Assembly: GCF_001905125.1 (NCBI RefSeq)
Contig: NZ_LWLE01000038.1
Coordinates: forward strand, 337,489 to 401,488
From: Streptomyces sp. TSRI0281
GTDB taxonomy: Bacteria > Actinomycetota > Actinomycetes > Streptomycetales > Streptomycetaceae
Length of the DNA: 64,000 nt
Reading direction: 5' to 3'
This document shows positions 9,086 to 20,335 of the stretch, piece after piece. The notes beneath the pieces are model-generated. The model had not been told where the DNA came from. It did no database searches and worked only from the letters and a program-made list of their open reading frames with translations. The position numbers and the translations under genes were made by a program. Position 1 is the stretch's first letter. Each line of letters opens with the position of its first letter.

Positions 9086-9636
9086 TGACCAGCACCACCG
9101 AATCGACCCGAGAGCTGCTGCTCAGCCGGATCCGCGATGTGGCGGACTACCCGAAGCCGGGGGTGATGTTCAAGGACATCACTCCGCTGCTCGCGGACCC
9201 GGTGGCCTTCACGGCACTCACCGACGCCCTCGCGGAGCTGTCCGTCCGGCACGGCGCCACGAAGATCGTCGGCCTGGAGGCACGCGGCTTCATCCTGGCC
9301 GCGCCGGTCGCGGTCCGGGCCGGGCTCGGCTTCGTACCCGTCCGCAAGGCCGGGAAGCTGCCCGGAGCCACGCTCCGGCAGTCCTACGAGCTGGAGTACG
9401 GCAGCGCGGAGATCGAGATCCACGCGGAGGACCTCACCCCCGACGACCGCATCATGGTCATCGACGACGTCCTCGCCACCGGCGGCACCGCCGAGGCCTC
9501 GCTGGAGCTGATCCGGCGGGCCGGTGCGCAGGTCGTGGGCGTCTCGGTCCTGATGGAGCTCGGTTTCCTCCCGGGCCGGGCCCGGCTGGAGCCCGCGCTG
9601 CGGGGCGCGCCGCTGGAGGCACTGATCACCGTCTGA
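9085..9636 (+). CDS. apt: adenine phosphoribosyltransferase
   Basis: Apt salvages adenine to AMP using PRPP. The 183-residue protein carries the type I phosphoribosyltransferase PRPP loop (VIDDVLATGGT, about residues 127-137) and the family motifs DYPKPGVMFKDITPLL and GLEARGFILAAPVA. The start overlaps the secF stop, so the gene is translated with the Sec operon. The secDF-apt-relA order is standard in Streptomyces. A strong hairpin after the stop ends the unit before relA. Confidence 0.96.
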   Translation: MTSTTESTRELLLSRIRDVADYPKPGVMFKDITPLLADPVAFTALTDALAELSVRHGATKIVGLEARGFILAAPVAVRAGLGFVPVRKAGKLPGATLRQSYELEYGSAEIEIHAEDLTPDDRIMVIDDVLATGGTAEASLELIRRAGAQVVGVSVLMELGFLPGRARLEPALRGAPLEALITV

Positions 9637-9700
9637 GCGCCGCACACAGGCGATCGCGCGGCGGACCGCGCACAGCGGACGCGCGCAGGACACGCACACA

Positions 9701-9733
9701 GGACGGGCACCCGGGAACACCGGGTGCCCGTCC
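9701..9733 (+). terminator. terminator between apt and relA
   Basis: A perfect 14-base stem (9701-9714 with 9720-9733) and five-base loop (GAACA) end the sec-apt transcript. relA would then need its own promoter in the 97 bases that follow. Confidence 0.75.
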
Positions 9734-9830
9734 CGCGTTGTCACGGCTCCCGGCGTCCCCGGGCGAGGTCCGGCCGGGGGATCGATACCATGGGCTTTCC
9801 GGGGAGCCCGGATCCGCACGAGGAGCGCTC

Positions 9831-12455
<2,625 letters not shown>

Positions 12456-12477
12456 CCCGCGGCCGGGCCATGACATA

Positions 12478-12520
12478 CGGGAGGGGCCGCTGTACGTGAC
12501 ACGTACAGCGGCCCCTCCCG
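12478..12520. terminator. bidirectional terminator between relA and the DUF349 gene
   Basis: A perfect 20-base stem (12478-12497 with 12501-12520) closes on a three-base gap between two convergent genes. It can serve both strands. Confidence 0.8.
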
Positions 12521-12544
12521 CATGTCAGGACCGAACGGCAGGTG

Positions 12545-13774
12545 CTAGCCGCCGAACTCCTCCAGGCCCTTGAGCGCCTGGTCCAGCAGCGCCTGGCGGC
12601 CCTCCAGCTCCTTGGCCAGCTTGTCCGCCCGCGCGTTGTTGCCCGAGGCACGCGCCGCGTCGATCTGGGTACGCAGCTTGTCCACGGCGCCCTGGAGCTG
12701 ACCGGTGAGACCCGCGGCGCGGGCCCGCGCCTCCGGGTTCGTCCGGCGCCACTCGGACTCCTCGGACTCCTGGAGCGCCCGCTCCACCGTGTGCATCCGG
12801 CCCTCGACCTTCGGGCGGGCGTCACGCGGTACGTGGCCGATGGCCTCCCAGCGCTCGTTGATGGCCCGGAAAGCGGCCCTGGCCGCCTTCAGGTCCTTCA
12901 CCGGCACCAGCTTCTCGGCCTCGGCAGCGAGCTCCTCCTTCAGCTTGAGGTTTTCGCCCTGCTCCGCGTCCCGCTCGGCGAACACCTCGCTGCGGGCCGC
13001 GAAGAAGACGTCCTGGGCGCCGCGGAAGCGGTTCCACAGCTCGTCCTCGGACTCGCGCTGCGCGCGGCCCGCGGCCTTCCACTCGGTCATCAGATCGCGA
13101 TAGCGGGCGGCCGTCGTGACCCAGTCCGTGGAACCGGAGAGCGACTCGGCCTCCGTGACCAGCTTCTCCTTGGCCTTACGGGCCTCCTCGCGCTGGGCGT
13201 CCAGCGAGGCGAAGTGGGCCTTGCGGCGCTTGGAGAACGCCGAACGGGCATGCGAGAAGCGGTGCCACAGCTCGTCGTCCGACTTGCGGTCCAGCCGCGG
13301 CAGGCCCTTCCACGTGTCCACGAGCGCCCGCAGCCGCTCGCCGGCGGACCGCCACTGCTCGCTCTGCGCCAGCTCCTCGGCCTCGGTGACGAGCGCCTCC
13401 TTGGCGTGCTTGGCCTCGTCGGTCTGCTTCGCCTTCTGGACCTTGCGCTCCTCGCGCCGCGAGTCGACCGTCGCGACGAGCGCGTCCAGCCGCGTGCGGA
13501 GCGCTTCGAGGTCACCGACGGCGTGATGCTCGTCGACCTGCTGCCGCAGATGGTCGATCGCGGTCGTCGCGTCCTTGGCCGAAAGGTCGGTGGTCTTCAC
13601 CCGCCGTTCGAGGAGGCCGATCTCGACCACAATGCCGTCGTACTTGCGCTCGAAGTAGGCCAGGGCCTCCTCGGGGGAACCGGCCTGCCACGATCCGACG
13701 ACCTGCTCGCCATCGGCTGTACGCACGTACACGGTGCCGGTCTCATCGACACGGCCCCACGGGTCGCTGCTCAC
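12545..13774 (-). CDS. DUF349 domain-containing protein
   Basis: This 409-residue protein of unknown function starts VSSDPWGRVDETGTVYVRT, and then consists of repeated helical DUF349 units of about 75 residues with the recurring pattern WK...R..E..LW.RF......F. It is strongly helical and charged, and likely forms coiled coil. The GTG at 13774 is chosen because GGAGGAGG lies four bases upstream; an earlier in-frame ATG at 13870 adds residues unlike the family. It converges on relA. No enzymatic motif is visible, so the role is not assigned. Confidence 0.85.
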   Translation of the reverse strand: MSSDPWGRVDETGTVYVRTADGEQVVGSWQAGSPEEALAYFERKYDGIVVEIGLLERRVKTTDLSAKDATTAIDHLRQQVDEHHAVGDLEALRTRLDALVATVDSRREERKVQKAKQTDEAKHAKEALVTEAEELAQSEQWRSAGERLRALVDTWKGLPRLDRKSDDELWHRFSHARSAFSKRRKAHFASLDAQREEARKAKEKLVTEAESLSGSTDWVTTAARYRDLMTEWKAAGRAQRESEDELWNRFRGAQDVFFAARSEVFAERDAEQGENLKLKEELAAEAEKLVPVKDLKAARAAFRAINERWEAIGHVPRDARPKVEGRMHTVERALQESEESEWRRTNPEARARAAGLTGQLQGAVDKLRTQIDAARASGNNARADKLAKELEGRQALLDQALKGLEEFGG

Positions 13775-13801
13775 AGCGCCTCCTCCACCTGATGCCTGCG
13801 A

Positions 13802-13857
13802 GGGGGTTCGCCCCCCGGGCATCGTCCACAGTTTCCTGGGGCGGGCATCGCCCGCCC
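13802..13857 (-). promoter_or_regulatory. leader hairpins upstream of the DUF349 gene
   Basis: Two perfect short stems lie in the region that would be the 5' leader of the DUF349 mRNA: five G/C pairs around a four-base loop (13802-13815) and an eight-base stem with three-base loop (13839-13857). A TAGATT -10-like box for the minus strand is at 13869-13874, without a clear -35. Function is unknown. Confidence 0.3.
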
Positions 13858-13929
13858 TGCACAACGCCAATCTAGGCGACCGGCCACCCGGCTGTCCGCA
13901 CTCAGCGCGGCCGAAATTCTCCGGTGCGC

Positions 13930-13963
13930 CCGGGTGACCACGGCGGCGGCCGGGAGCACCCGG
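13930..13963 (-). terminator. possible terminator after the cyclophilin gene
   Basis: CCGGGTG (13930-13936) and CACCCGG (13957-13963) could form a stem downstream of the minus-strand cyclophilin gene. The loop is 20 bases long, so support is weak. Confidence 0.3.
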
Positions 13964-13977
13964 CCGTACCGGTCCGG

Positions 13978-14769
13978 TCAGTCCTTCTCGACGGTCGCCT
14001 TCTCGACGCTCACGGCCTTCTTCGGCGCACCGTCACCGGCGCCACCCTCGACACCGGCCTCGCCGACCTTCTGGACGGCCTTCAGACCGGCCTTGTCGAT
14101 GGTGCCGAACGGGGTGTAGGTGGGCGGGAGTTTGGTCTCCTTGTACACCAGGAAGAACTGGCTGCCGCCGGTGTGCGGCTGGCCGGTGTTGGCCATCGCC
14201 ACCGTGCCCGCGGGGAAGGTCACCGTGCCGTCGGCGCCCGCCTTGCCGAGCGCGGTCAGGTTCTCGTCCGCGATCGTGTAGCCGGGACCGCCGGTGCCGT
14301 CGCCCTTGGGGTCGCCGCACTGCAGGACGAAAATGCCCTGCGTGGTCAGCCGGTGACACTTCGTACCGTCGAAGTAGCCCTTGTCCGCGAGCGACTTGAA
14401 CGAGTTCGTGGTGTGCGGGGTCTTCGCCGCGTCCATGGTGAACGCTATGTCGCCCTGGCTCGTCTTGAGCGACATCGTGTACTTCGCCTTTTTGTCGATC
14501 TTCATCGCGGGCTCGGGAGCTTTGCTCTCGCTCTCGGAAGGCGAAGCGGACGGGCTCCGGCTCGCGGCCGCGTCGTTCTTCTTGTCCTTGCCGTCGCTCT
14601 TGCCCGCCGCGACGAACGCACCCACACCCACCACCGCGGCCACGGCCACCGCGGACGCGATGATCACGGTGAGACGCCTGGTCCTGCTGCGGGCTTCCTC
14701 CCGGCGCTGCTGCTGCCGCTGGAACTTCTCCCGGGCGAGCTGCCGCCGCCGCTGATCGCTGCTGACCAC
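13978..14769 (-). CDS. membrane-anchored cyclophilin-type peptidyl-prolyl isomerase
   Basis: The 263-residue protein has a basic cytoplasmic N-terminus (about residues 5-32), one membrane helix (LTVIIASAVAVAAVVGVGAFV), a Ser/Lys/Glu-rich linker, and a cyclophilin domain from about residue 90. The domain keeps the CHRLTT, QCGDPKGDGTGGPGY and SQFFLVY motifs of active cis-trans prolyl isomerases. It should act outside the membrane on exported proteins. The GTG at 14769 has AAGGAGATC upstream (14774-14782). It is divergent from the neighbouring metallo-hydrolase gene. I found no evidence for a specific substrate. Confidence 0.92.
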   Translation of the reverse strand: MVSSDQRRRQLAREKFQRQQQRREEARSRTRRLTVIIASAVAVAAVVGVGAFVAAGKSDGKDKKNDAAASRSPSASPSESESKAPEPAMKIDKKAKYTMSLKTSQGDIAFTMDAAKTPHTTNSFKSLADKGYFDGTKCHRLTTQGIFVLQCGDPKGDGTGGPGYTIADENLTALGKAGADGTVTFPAGTVAMANTGQPHTGGSQFFLVYKETKLPPTYTPFGTIDKAGLKAVQKVGEAGVEGGAGDGAPKKAVSVEKATVEKD

Positions 14770-14917
14770 CGGTTGATCTCCTTGTACGTCGTGTCATCGG
14801 GCGTGGGTTGCCCCGTACCGTATATGGGTTAGCTGTGGAATGAGGAGCGCCGGTAGGCTCTGATCCGCCGCACCCTTTGCCGCGGCCTCCTCCGCCGGAC
14901 GAACATTAAGGACGATC

Positions 14918-15604
14918 GTGCTCATTGCCGGGTTCCCCGCCGGGGCCTGGGGGACCAATTGCTACCTGGTCGCCCCCGCCGCAGGCGAGGAGTGCGTGAT
15001 CATCGACCCGGGCCATCAGGCCGCCCAGGGCGTCGAGGAAGCGCTGAAGAAGCATCGGCTCAAGCCCGTCGCCGTCGTGCTCACCCATGGCCACATCGAC
15101 CATGTCGCCTCGGTCGTCCCCGTCTGCGGCGCCCATGACGTCCCCGCCTGGATCCACCCGGAGGACCGGTACATGATGAGCGACCCGGAGAAGGCCCTCG
15201 GCCGCTCCATCGGGATGCCTCTCATGGGCGAGCTGACCGTGGGGGAGCCGGACGACGTCAAGGAGCTGACCGACGGCGCGCTGCTGAGCCTGGCCGGTCT
15301 GGAGCTCGGGGTCTCGCACGCGCCCGGCCATACGAAGGGGTCGGTGACGTTCAGGATGCCCGAGGCCGCGGACGTACCGCCGGTCCTCTTCTCGGGCGAC
15401 CTGCTCTTCGCCGGCTCCGTCGGACGCACCGATCTGCCCGGTGGCGACCACGCCGAGCTGCTCAAGTCGCTGGCCCGTGTGTGCCTGCCGCTCGACGACT
15501 CGACCGTGGTGCTGTCCGGCCACGGCCCCCAGACGACCATCGGCCGCGAGCGCGTCTCCAATCCGTACCTGCACGGTATGGACGCGCCGCGACGAGGAAT
15601 GTGA
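14918..15604 (+). CDS. metallo-beta-lactamase-fold hydrolase (glyoxalase II-like)
   Basis: The 228-residue protein has the metal-binding motif THGHIDH (residues 56-62) and the later metal ligands in SHAPGHTKGS and FSGDLLF. The overall layout is that of short glyoxalase II/persulfide dioxygenase-like MBL hydrolases. The substrate cannot be read from sequence. It lies immediately upstream of hisS with 14 bases between, a conserved actinobacterial pairing. Start GTG 14918 follows AAGGACG. Confidence 0.88.
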   Translation: MLIAGFPAGAWGTNCYLVAPAAGEECVIIDPGHQAAQGVEEALKKHRLKPVAVVLTHGHIDHVASVVPVCGAHDVPAWIHPEDRYMMSDPEKALGRSIGMPLMGELTVGEPDDVKELTDGALLSLAGLELGVSHAPGHTKGSVTFRMPEAADVPPVLFSGDLLFAGSVGRTDLPGGDHAELLKSLARVCLPLDDSTVVLSGHGPQTTIGRERVSNPYLHGMDAPRRGM

Positions 15605-15618
15605 CGAGAGACGTTTCT

Positions 15619-16884
15619 GTGAGCACCTTTCAGGCCCCCAAGGGCACGTACGACCTGACCCCGCCGGACTCCGCGAAGTACCTCGCGGTGCGCGAGGCCA
15701 TCTCCGCGCCCCTGCGCAACTCCGGCTACGGCTACATCGAGACGCCCGGTTTCGAGGACGTGAACCTCTTCGCCCGCGGTGTCGGTGAGTCCACCGACAT
15801 CGTCACCAAGGAGATGTACACCCTCACCACCAAGGGCGGCTCCGAACTGGCGCTCCGCCCGGAGGGCACCGCCTCGGTGCTCCGCGCCGCCCTGGAGGCC
15901 AACCTCCACAAGGCGGGCAACCTCCCGGTCAAGCTCTGGTACTCGGGCTCGTACTACCGCTACGAGCGCCCGCAGAAGGGCCGGTACCGCCACTTCTCGC
16001 AGGTCGGTGCCGAGGCCATCGGTGCCGAGGACCCGGTTCTCGACGCCGAGCTGATCATTCTCGCCGACCAGGCGTACCGGTCGCTGGGCCTGCGCCAGTT
16101 CCGCATCCTGCTGAACTCGCTCGGCGACAAGGAGTGCCGCCCCGTCTACCGCGAGGCGCTGCAGGGCTTCCTGCGCGACCTCGACCTCGACGAGGAGACC
16201 CGCCGCCGCATCGAGATCAACCCGCTGCGCGTCCTGGACGACAAGCGGGCCGAGGTGCAGAAGCAGCTCGTCGGCGCCCCGAAGCTCCGCGACTACCTGT
16301 GCGACGCCTGCAAGGCGTACCACGAGGAGGTCCGCGAGCTGCTGACGGCCGCCTCGGTCGTGTACGAGGACGACGAGAAGCTCGTCCGCGGCCTCGACTA
16401 CTACACCCGCACGACCTTCGAGTTCGTCCACGACGGTCTGGGCTCGCAGTCCGCGGTCGGTGGCGGCGGCCGGTACGACGGCCTGTCCGAGATGATCGGC
16501 GGCCCCGCGCTCCCGTCCGTCGGCTGGGCGCTCGGCGTCGACCGTACGGTGCTGGCGCTGGAGGCGGAGGGCATCGAGCTGGACATCCCCGCCACCACCA
16601 GCGTGTACGCGGTTCCGCTCGGCGACGAGGCCCGCCGGACCCTGTTCGGCATCGTCACCGAGCTGCGCAGGAGCGGCGTCGCCGCCGACTTCGCGTTCGG
16701 CGGCCGGGGCCTGAAGGGCGCCATGAAGAGCGCGAACCGGTCGGGTGCGCGCTTCACGATCGTCGCGGGCGAACGTGACCTGGCCGAGGGCGTGGTGCAG
16801 CTCAAGGACATGGAGTCCGGGGAGCAGACGTCCGTACCGCTGACCGAGGTCGCCGGGACGGTCCGCGCCCGCCTCGTGGTGTGA
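15619..16884 (+). CDS. hisS: histidyl-tRNA synthetase
   Basis: HisS charges tRNA-His. The 421-residue protein is a class II synthetase with motif 1 around GYGYIETPGFE, motif 2 (RYERPQKGRYRHFSQ), the two histidine-specific motifs (RGLDYYTRTTFEF and the GGGGRYDGL stretch), motif 3 near GWALGVDR, and a C-terminal anticodon-binding domain. Length is typical. GTG 15619 is followed directly by the conserved FQAPKGTYD. A 26-base perfect palindrome downstream ends the transcript. Confidence 0.97.
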   Translation: MSTFQAPKGTYDLTPPDSAKYLAVREAISAPLRNSGYGYIETPGFEDVNLFARGVGESTDIVTKEMYTLTTKGGSELALRPEGTASVLRAALEANLHKAGNLPVKLWYSGSYYRYERPQKGRYRHFSQVGAEAIGAEDPVLDAELIILADQAYRSLGLRQFRILLNSLGDKECRPVYREALQGFLRDLDLDEETRRRIEINPLRVLDDKRAEVQKQLVGAPKLRDYLCDACKAYHEEVRELLTAASVVYEDDEKLVRGLDYYTRTTFEFVHDGLGSQSAVGGGGRYDGLSEMIGGPALPSVGWALGVDRTVLALEAEGIELDIPATTSVYAVPLGDEARRTLFGIVTELRRSGVAADFAFGGRGLKGAMKSANRSGARFTIVAGERDLAEGVVQLKDMESGEQTSVPLTEVAGTVRARLVV

Positions 16885-16911
16885 CGGCCGGACACCGTGT
16901 GACCGCTTGAA

Positions 16912-16937
16912 CGCCGTGGGCCCCGGGGCCCACGGCG
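16912..16937 (+). terminator. palindromic terminator after hisS
   Basis: A 26-base perfect palindrome (13 bases each side of 16924/16925) lies 27 bases after the stop. As RNA it would form an approximately 11-pair stem with a four-base loop. The rest of the 340-base gap before the VKOR gene holds no gene I can support; an open frame there lacks coding character. Confidence 0.7.
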
Positions 16938-17224
16938 TCCGCGCAAGGGGGGCTGGGCGGCCCGCGCGGGTCGTGAAGTGCGTCACCGTCCTGCGTTCCG
17001 TCAACTCGGCGGGCGCGACATCACACTGCCGGGCGCCACCGATACCGCGACGCCGTCGCGGAGCCACAGCCACCGCGAGCCCGCCCCGGCCGTCGGGCAT
17101 CCCGCGGGCAGCGCTGACGCGTGGCCCGTGCGCGTACACCTTTATGTCCATCGAACGGTTGCCCAGTACCGCGGTGCGGCACAATGACCGTGCCCGGCTG
17201 GTTACTCATTGATGGAACGGCGAT

Positions 17225-17860
17225 ATGACGACTGCAGCGGTAGATCATCCCTCCTCGCACCAGGAAGAGGACGGCGGGAAGAGGACCATCGGCGGCAGTC
17301 GCGCGTTCGCACTGCTGCTGGTGATCACCGGTGCGGCCGGACTGCTCGCCGCCTGGATCATCACGATCGACAAGTTCAAGCTGCTGGAAGACCCGAGCTT
17401 CACTCCCGGATGCAGCCTCAACCCGGTCGTCGCGTGCGGCAACATCATGAAGAGCGAGCAGGCGGCGGCCTTCGGCTTCCCCAACCCGATGCTCGGGCTC
17501 GTCACCTACGCGATGGTGATCTGCATCGGCGTGGGACTGCTCGCCGGAGCACGCTTCCGCGGCTGGTTCTGGCTCGGCCTCAACGCGGGCACGCTGTTCG
17601 GCGTCGGCTTCTGCACGTGGCTTCAGTACCAGTCGCTGTACAACATCAACTCGCTCTGCCTTTGGTGCTGCCTCGCCTGGGTCGCCACGATCTTCATGTT
17701 CTGCTACGTGACCACGCACAACATCAAGCACCGCATCCTTCCCGCGCCCAACTGGCTGCGCAACGGCCTCACCGAGTTCCACTGGGTTCCGCCGGTGCTC
17801 TGGATCGGCATCATCGGCATGCTGATCCTGACCCGCTGGTGGGACTTCTGGACCAGCTGA
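17225..17860 (+). CDS. vitamin K epoxide reductase (VKOR) family membrane protein
   Basis: Bacterial VKOR homologues reoxidise DsbA-like proteins by passing electrons to quinone, so they support disulfide formation outside the membrane. The 211-residue protein has about five membrane helices, the loop cysteine pair Cys63 and Cys71, and the quinone-side CLWC motif (145-148). All four redox cysteines are present. It stands alone, with no fused or adjacent thioredoxin domain, so its partner must be elsewhere. ATG 17225 follows GGAACG closely. Confidence 0.92.
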   Translation: MTTAAVDHPSSHQEEDGGKRTIGGSRAFALLLVITGAAGLLAAWIITIDKFKLLEDPSFTPGCSLNPVVACGNIMKSEQAAAFGFPNPMLGLVTYAMVICIGVGLLAGARFRGWFWLGLNAGTLFGVGFCTWLQYQSLYNINSLCLWCCLAWVATIFMFCYVTTHNIKHRILPAPNWLRNGLTEFHWVPPVLWIGIIGMLILTRWWDFWTS

Positions 17861-17935
17861 CCGGCGCCGCCCCCGGCCGGGCGGTGACGACCCGGCCCGG
17901 CGGCGTTGTCAGTGCGGTGGCATAGGCTTCGAATC

Positions 17936-19321
17936 GTGGAGCCCGACCTCTTTACCGCAGCCGCCGAAGACCGCCAGGAGAAGGACCCGTCCAGCAGCCC
18001 CCTCGCTGTCCGGATGCGTCCCCGTGTCCTGGACGAGGTCGTCGGCCAGCAGCATCTGCTCAAGCCGGGCTCGCCCCTGCGCCGCCTCGTCGGTGAGGGG
18101 AGCGGCGGCCCGGCCGGCCCGTCGTCGGTGATCCTCTGGGGTCCGCCCGGCACCGGCAAGACGACCTTGGCGTACGTGGTCAGCAAGGCCACCAACAAGC
18201 GCTTCGTCGAGCTCTCCGCGATCACCGCGGGCGTCAAGGAGGTCCGGGCCGTCATCGAGGGGGCGCGCCGGGCCACCGGTGGCTTCGGCAAGGAGACCGT
18301 CCTCTTCCTCGACGAGATCCACCGCTTCTCCAAGGCCCAGCAGGACTCCCTGCTCCCCGCCGTGGAGAACCGCTGGGTGACCCTGATCGCCGCGACGACG
18401 GAGAATCCGTACTTCTCGATCATCTCCCCGCTGCTGTCGCGCTCGCTGCTGCTCACCCTGGAGCCGCTGACCGACGAGGATCTGCGTGCCCTGCTGCGCC
18501 GGGCCCTGACCGACGAACGCGGGCTCGGCGGCGCGGTGACCCTGCCGGAGGACGCCGAGGCGCATCTGCTGCGCATCGCCGGCGGCGACGCCCGCCGGGC
18601 GCTGACCGCGCTGGAGGCGGCGGCTGGGGCCGCGCTGGCCACGCACGAGCCGGAGATCAGCCTGCGGACGGTCGAGGAGACCGTCGACCGCGCCGCCGTG
18701 AAGTACGACCGGGACGGCGACCAGCACTACGACGTGGCCAGCGCCCTCATCAAGTCCATCCGCGGTTCCGACGTCGACGCCGCGCTGCACTACCTGGCCC
18801 GGATGATCGAGGCGGGGGAGGACCCCCGGTTCATCGCCCGGCGGCTGATGATCTCCGCGAGCGAGGACATCGGGCTCGCCGATCCGACCGCGCTGCCGAC
18901 GGCGGTGGCCGCTGCTCAGGCCGTCGCCATGATCGGCTTCCCGGAGGCGGCGCTGACCCTCAGCCATGCCACGATCGCGCTGGCCCTGGCGCCCAAGTCC
19001 AACGCGGCGACCCTGGCGATCTTCGCCGCCCAGGAGGACGTACGGAAGGGACTGGCCGGCCCCGTCCCGGCCCATCTGCGCGACGGCCACTACCAGGGCG
19101 CGGCCAAGCTGGGGCACGCCCAGGGCTATGTCTATCCGCATGACGTGCCCGGTGGCATCGCCGCGCAGCAGTACGCCCCGGACGCCGTCCGCGACAAGCG
19201 GTACTACACCCCCACGCGGTACGGCGCCGAGGCGCGGTACGCCGACGTGGCGGACCGGGTCCGCGAGCGGCTCGGCCGGACCGGCGCCGACGGCGGGACG
19301 GACGGCGCAGGATCCGCCTGA
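17936..19321 (+). CDS. rarA: replication-associated recombination ATPase RarA (MgsA)
   Basis: RarA/MgsA is a tetrameric AAA+ ATPase related to clamp loaders that acts at stalled replication forks. The 461-residue protein has GPPGTGKTTLA (Walker A, about residue 66), LFLDEIHRF (Walker B), the sensor stretch AATTENPYFS, and the C-terminal MgsA domain containing DALHYLARMIEAGEDPRFI-like sequence. The GTG at 17936 gives the usual MEPDLF start; an upstream GTG at 17906 would add residues unlike homologues. The gene is convergent with the DUF2470 gene. Confidence 0.93.
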   Translation: MEPDLFTAAAEDRQEKDPSSSPLAVRMRPRVLDEVVGQQHLLKPGSPLRRLVGEGSGGPAGPSSVILWGPPGTGKTTLAYVVSKATNKRFVELSAITAGVKEVRAVIEGARRATGGFGKETVLFLDEIHRFSKAQQDSLLPAVENRWVTLIAATTENPYFSIISPLLSRSLLLTLEPLTDEDLRALLRRALTDERGLGGAVTLPEDAEAHLLRIAGGDARRALTALEAAAGAALATHEPEISLRTVEETVDRAAVKYDRDGDQHYDVASALIKSIRGSDVDAALHYLARMIEAGEDPRFIARRLMISASEDIGLADPTALPTAVAAAQAVAMIGFPEAALTLSHATIALALAPKSNAATLAIFAAQEDVRKGLAGPVPAHLRDGHYQGAAKLGHAQGYVYPHDVPGGIAAQQYAPDAVRDKRYYTPTRYGAEARYADVADRVRERLGRTGADGGTDGAGSA

Positions 19322-19445
19322 CCGGACCGTTCGGGGAGCGGATCACGCGGATCGCGGCGGTCACCCCTCGGCACGCAGCGCGCCTCGTCCCGTCGGTCGT
19401 CACAGCATCAGGGCAGCACGGCGAATGGCGCCGGTCGCGGGCCCG

Positions 19446-20279
19446 TCAGTGGGATGCCGCTTCGAAGAGCGTGTGCATCGCACGGCGCAGTTCGCCGACA
19501 TCCCGCACCGGTTCGGGGAACTCGAACCGGGCGTCGAAGCACGCCCCCCGGTCCTCGACGAAACGGACCCGCAGCCCGAAGCGGTCGAGGGCGACCGGGA
19601 CGGCGGCGGGCCGATGGGCGGAGCCGGTGTCGGCGGTGCGCTCGCCGAGCAGCCCGCACAGCGTCCGCAGCTCCTCTCCGTGCGCCGCGTGCAGATGCTG
19701 GAGCAGTTCGGCCTCGTGGACGACGAGCGGGTCGGGCGCCGCGTCCCGGAAGTCCTCCGGCTCGATGCTCCCGGCGCCCCAGAGGTCGTCGACGTACGCC
19801 TCCCCGAACTCCAGCCGCAGCATCATCCGGCCGGGTCCGGCGAGGCCGGGTACGGAGGTGAGCCGGCCGGAGACCCAGGCCCGGCCGCGGACGCGGTGCG
19901 GGACGGAGACCGGGGCGACATCCGTGATCTCCAGCACGGCGGTCAGCTCGTCGCCCTGGGCGTGGGTCGCGGCCCGTACGACGGGGGAATCCGCCGCGAA
20001 GGCGAGGAACAGATCGCCCTCCGGCCCCACGCCCCGGGTGTCGGGGATCAGCTGCTCGGTACGGGCCACATCGAGCCCCGGTACGACCAGCACCGCGGAG
20101 CGGGTACTCTGTACGAGAGTTCGTGTGCGCTCGGCTGCTGACGGCATCCGAGTGTTTTCAAGCCCGCTGGGACGCGGCTGACCACGATCAGATCGGCCTT
20201 CCGTCGTAGCAGCGCCTTCATGTGCGCTGCCGCTGTCTGTGCTGTCCGTGACGTGAGTGGTGTTCCCAGGGCGAGACAT
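19446..20279 (-). CDS. DUF2470 domain protein, probably iron-regulated
   Basis: The 277-residue protein has an N-terminal flavin-reductase/pyridoxamine-oxidase-like split barrel region (about residues 45-165) and a C-terminal DUF2470 domain (about 180-275) with the HAAHGEELRTLC pattern. Such proteins are related to HugZ-like heme utilisation proteins, but activity here is not shown. Start ATG 20279 has AAGGAGATC directly upstream (20282-20290). A later ATG before PSAAERTRTL is where many homologues begin but lacks a ribosome binding site. A near-consensus iron box lies 15 bases upstream of the start. Confidence 0.85.
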   Translation of the reverse strand: MSRPGNTTHVTDSTDSGSAHEGAATTEGRSDRGQPRPSGLENTRMPSAAERTRTLVQSTRSAVLVVPGLDVARTEQLIPDTRGVGPEGDLFLAFAADSPVVRAATHAQGDELTAVLEITDVAPVSVPHRVRGRAWVSGRLTSVPGLAGPGRMMLRLEFGEAYVDDLWGAGSIEPEDFRDAAPDPLVVHEAELLQHLHAAHGEELRTLCGLLGERTADTGSAHRPAAVPVALDRFGLRVRFVEDRGACFDARFEFPEPVRDVGELRRAMHTLFEAASH

Positions 20280-20293
20280 GCGATCTCCTTGAG

Positions 20294-20312
20294 TAAGGTA
20301 AGCCTAACCTAA
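20294..20312. promoter_or_regulatory. iron box (DmdR1/IdeR/DtxR-type operator)
   Basis: Read on the minus strand the site is TTAGGTTAGGCTTACCTTA, matching the established DtxR-family consensus TTAGGTTAGGCTAACCTAA at 17 of 19 positions. It lies 15 bases upstream of the DUF2470 start and 24 bases upstream of the rpsD start on the other strand. Iron-bound repressor would be expected to shut off the DUF2470 gene. Whether it also affects rpsD is open. Confidence 0.8.
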
Positions 20313-20335
20313 CCTACAACGGAGGTCTGGAGAAC

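Noticed and set aside
8934..9830. Extended N-terminus of RelA reading back through apt
   Set aside because: The upstream codons shadow secF and apt, and a terminator lies at 9701-9733. TTG 9831 has a good ribosome binding site.
16938..17212. About 100-codon open frame in the hisS to VKOR gap
   Set aside because: The composition is Arg/Pro/Ala-rich, there is no ribosome binding site or family match, and it follows directly on the hisS terminator.
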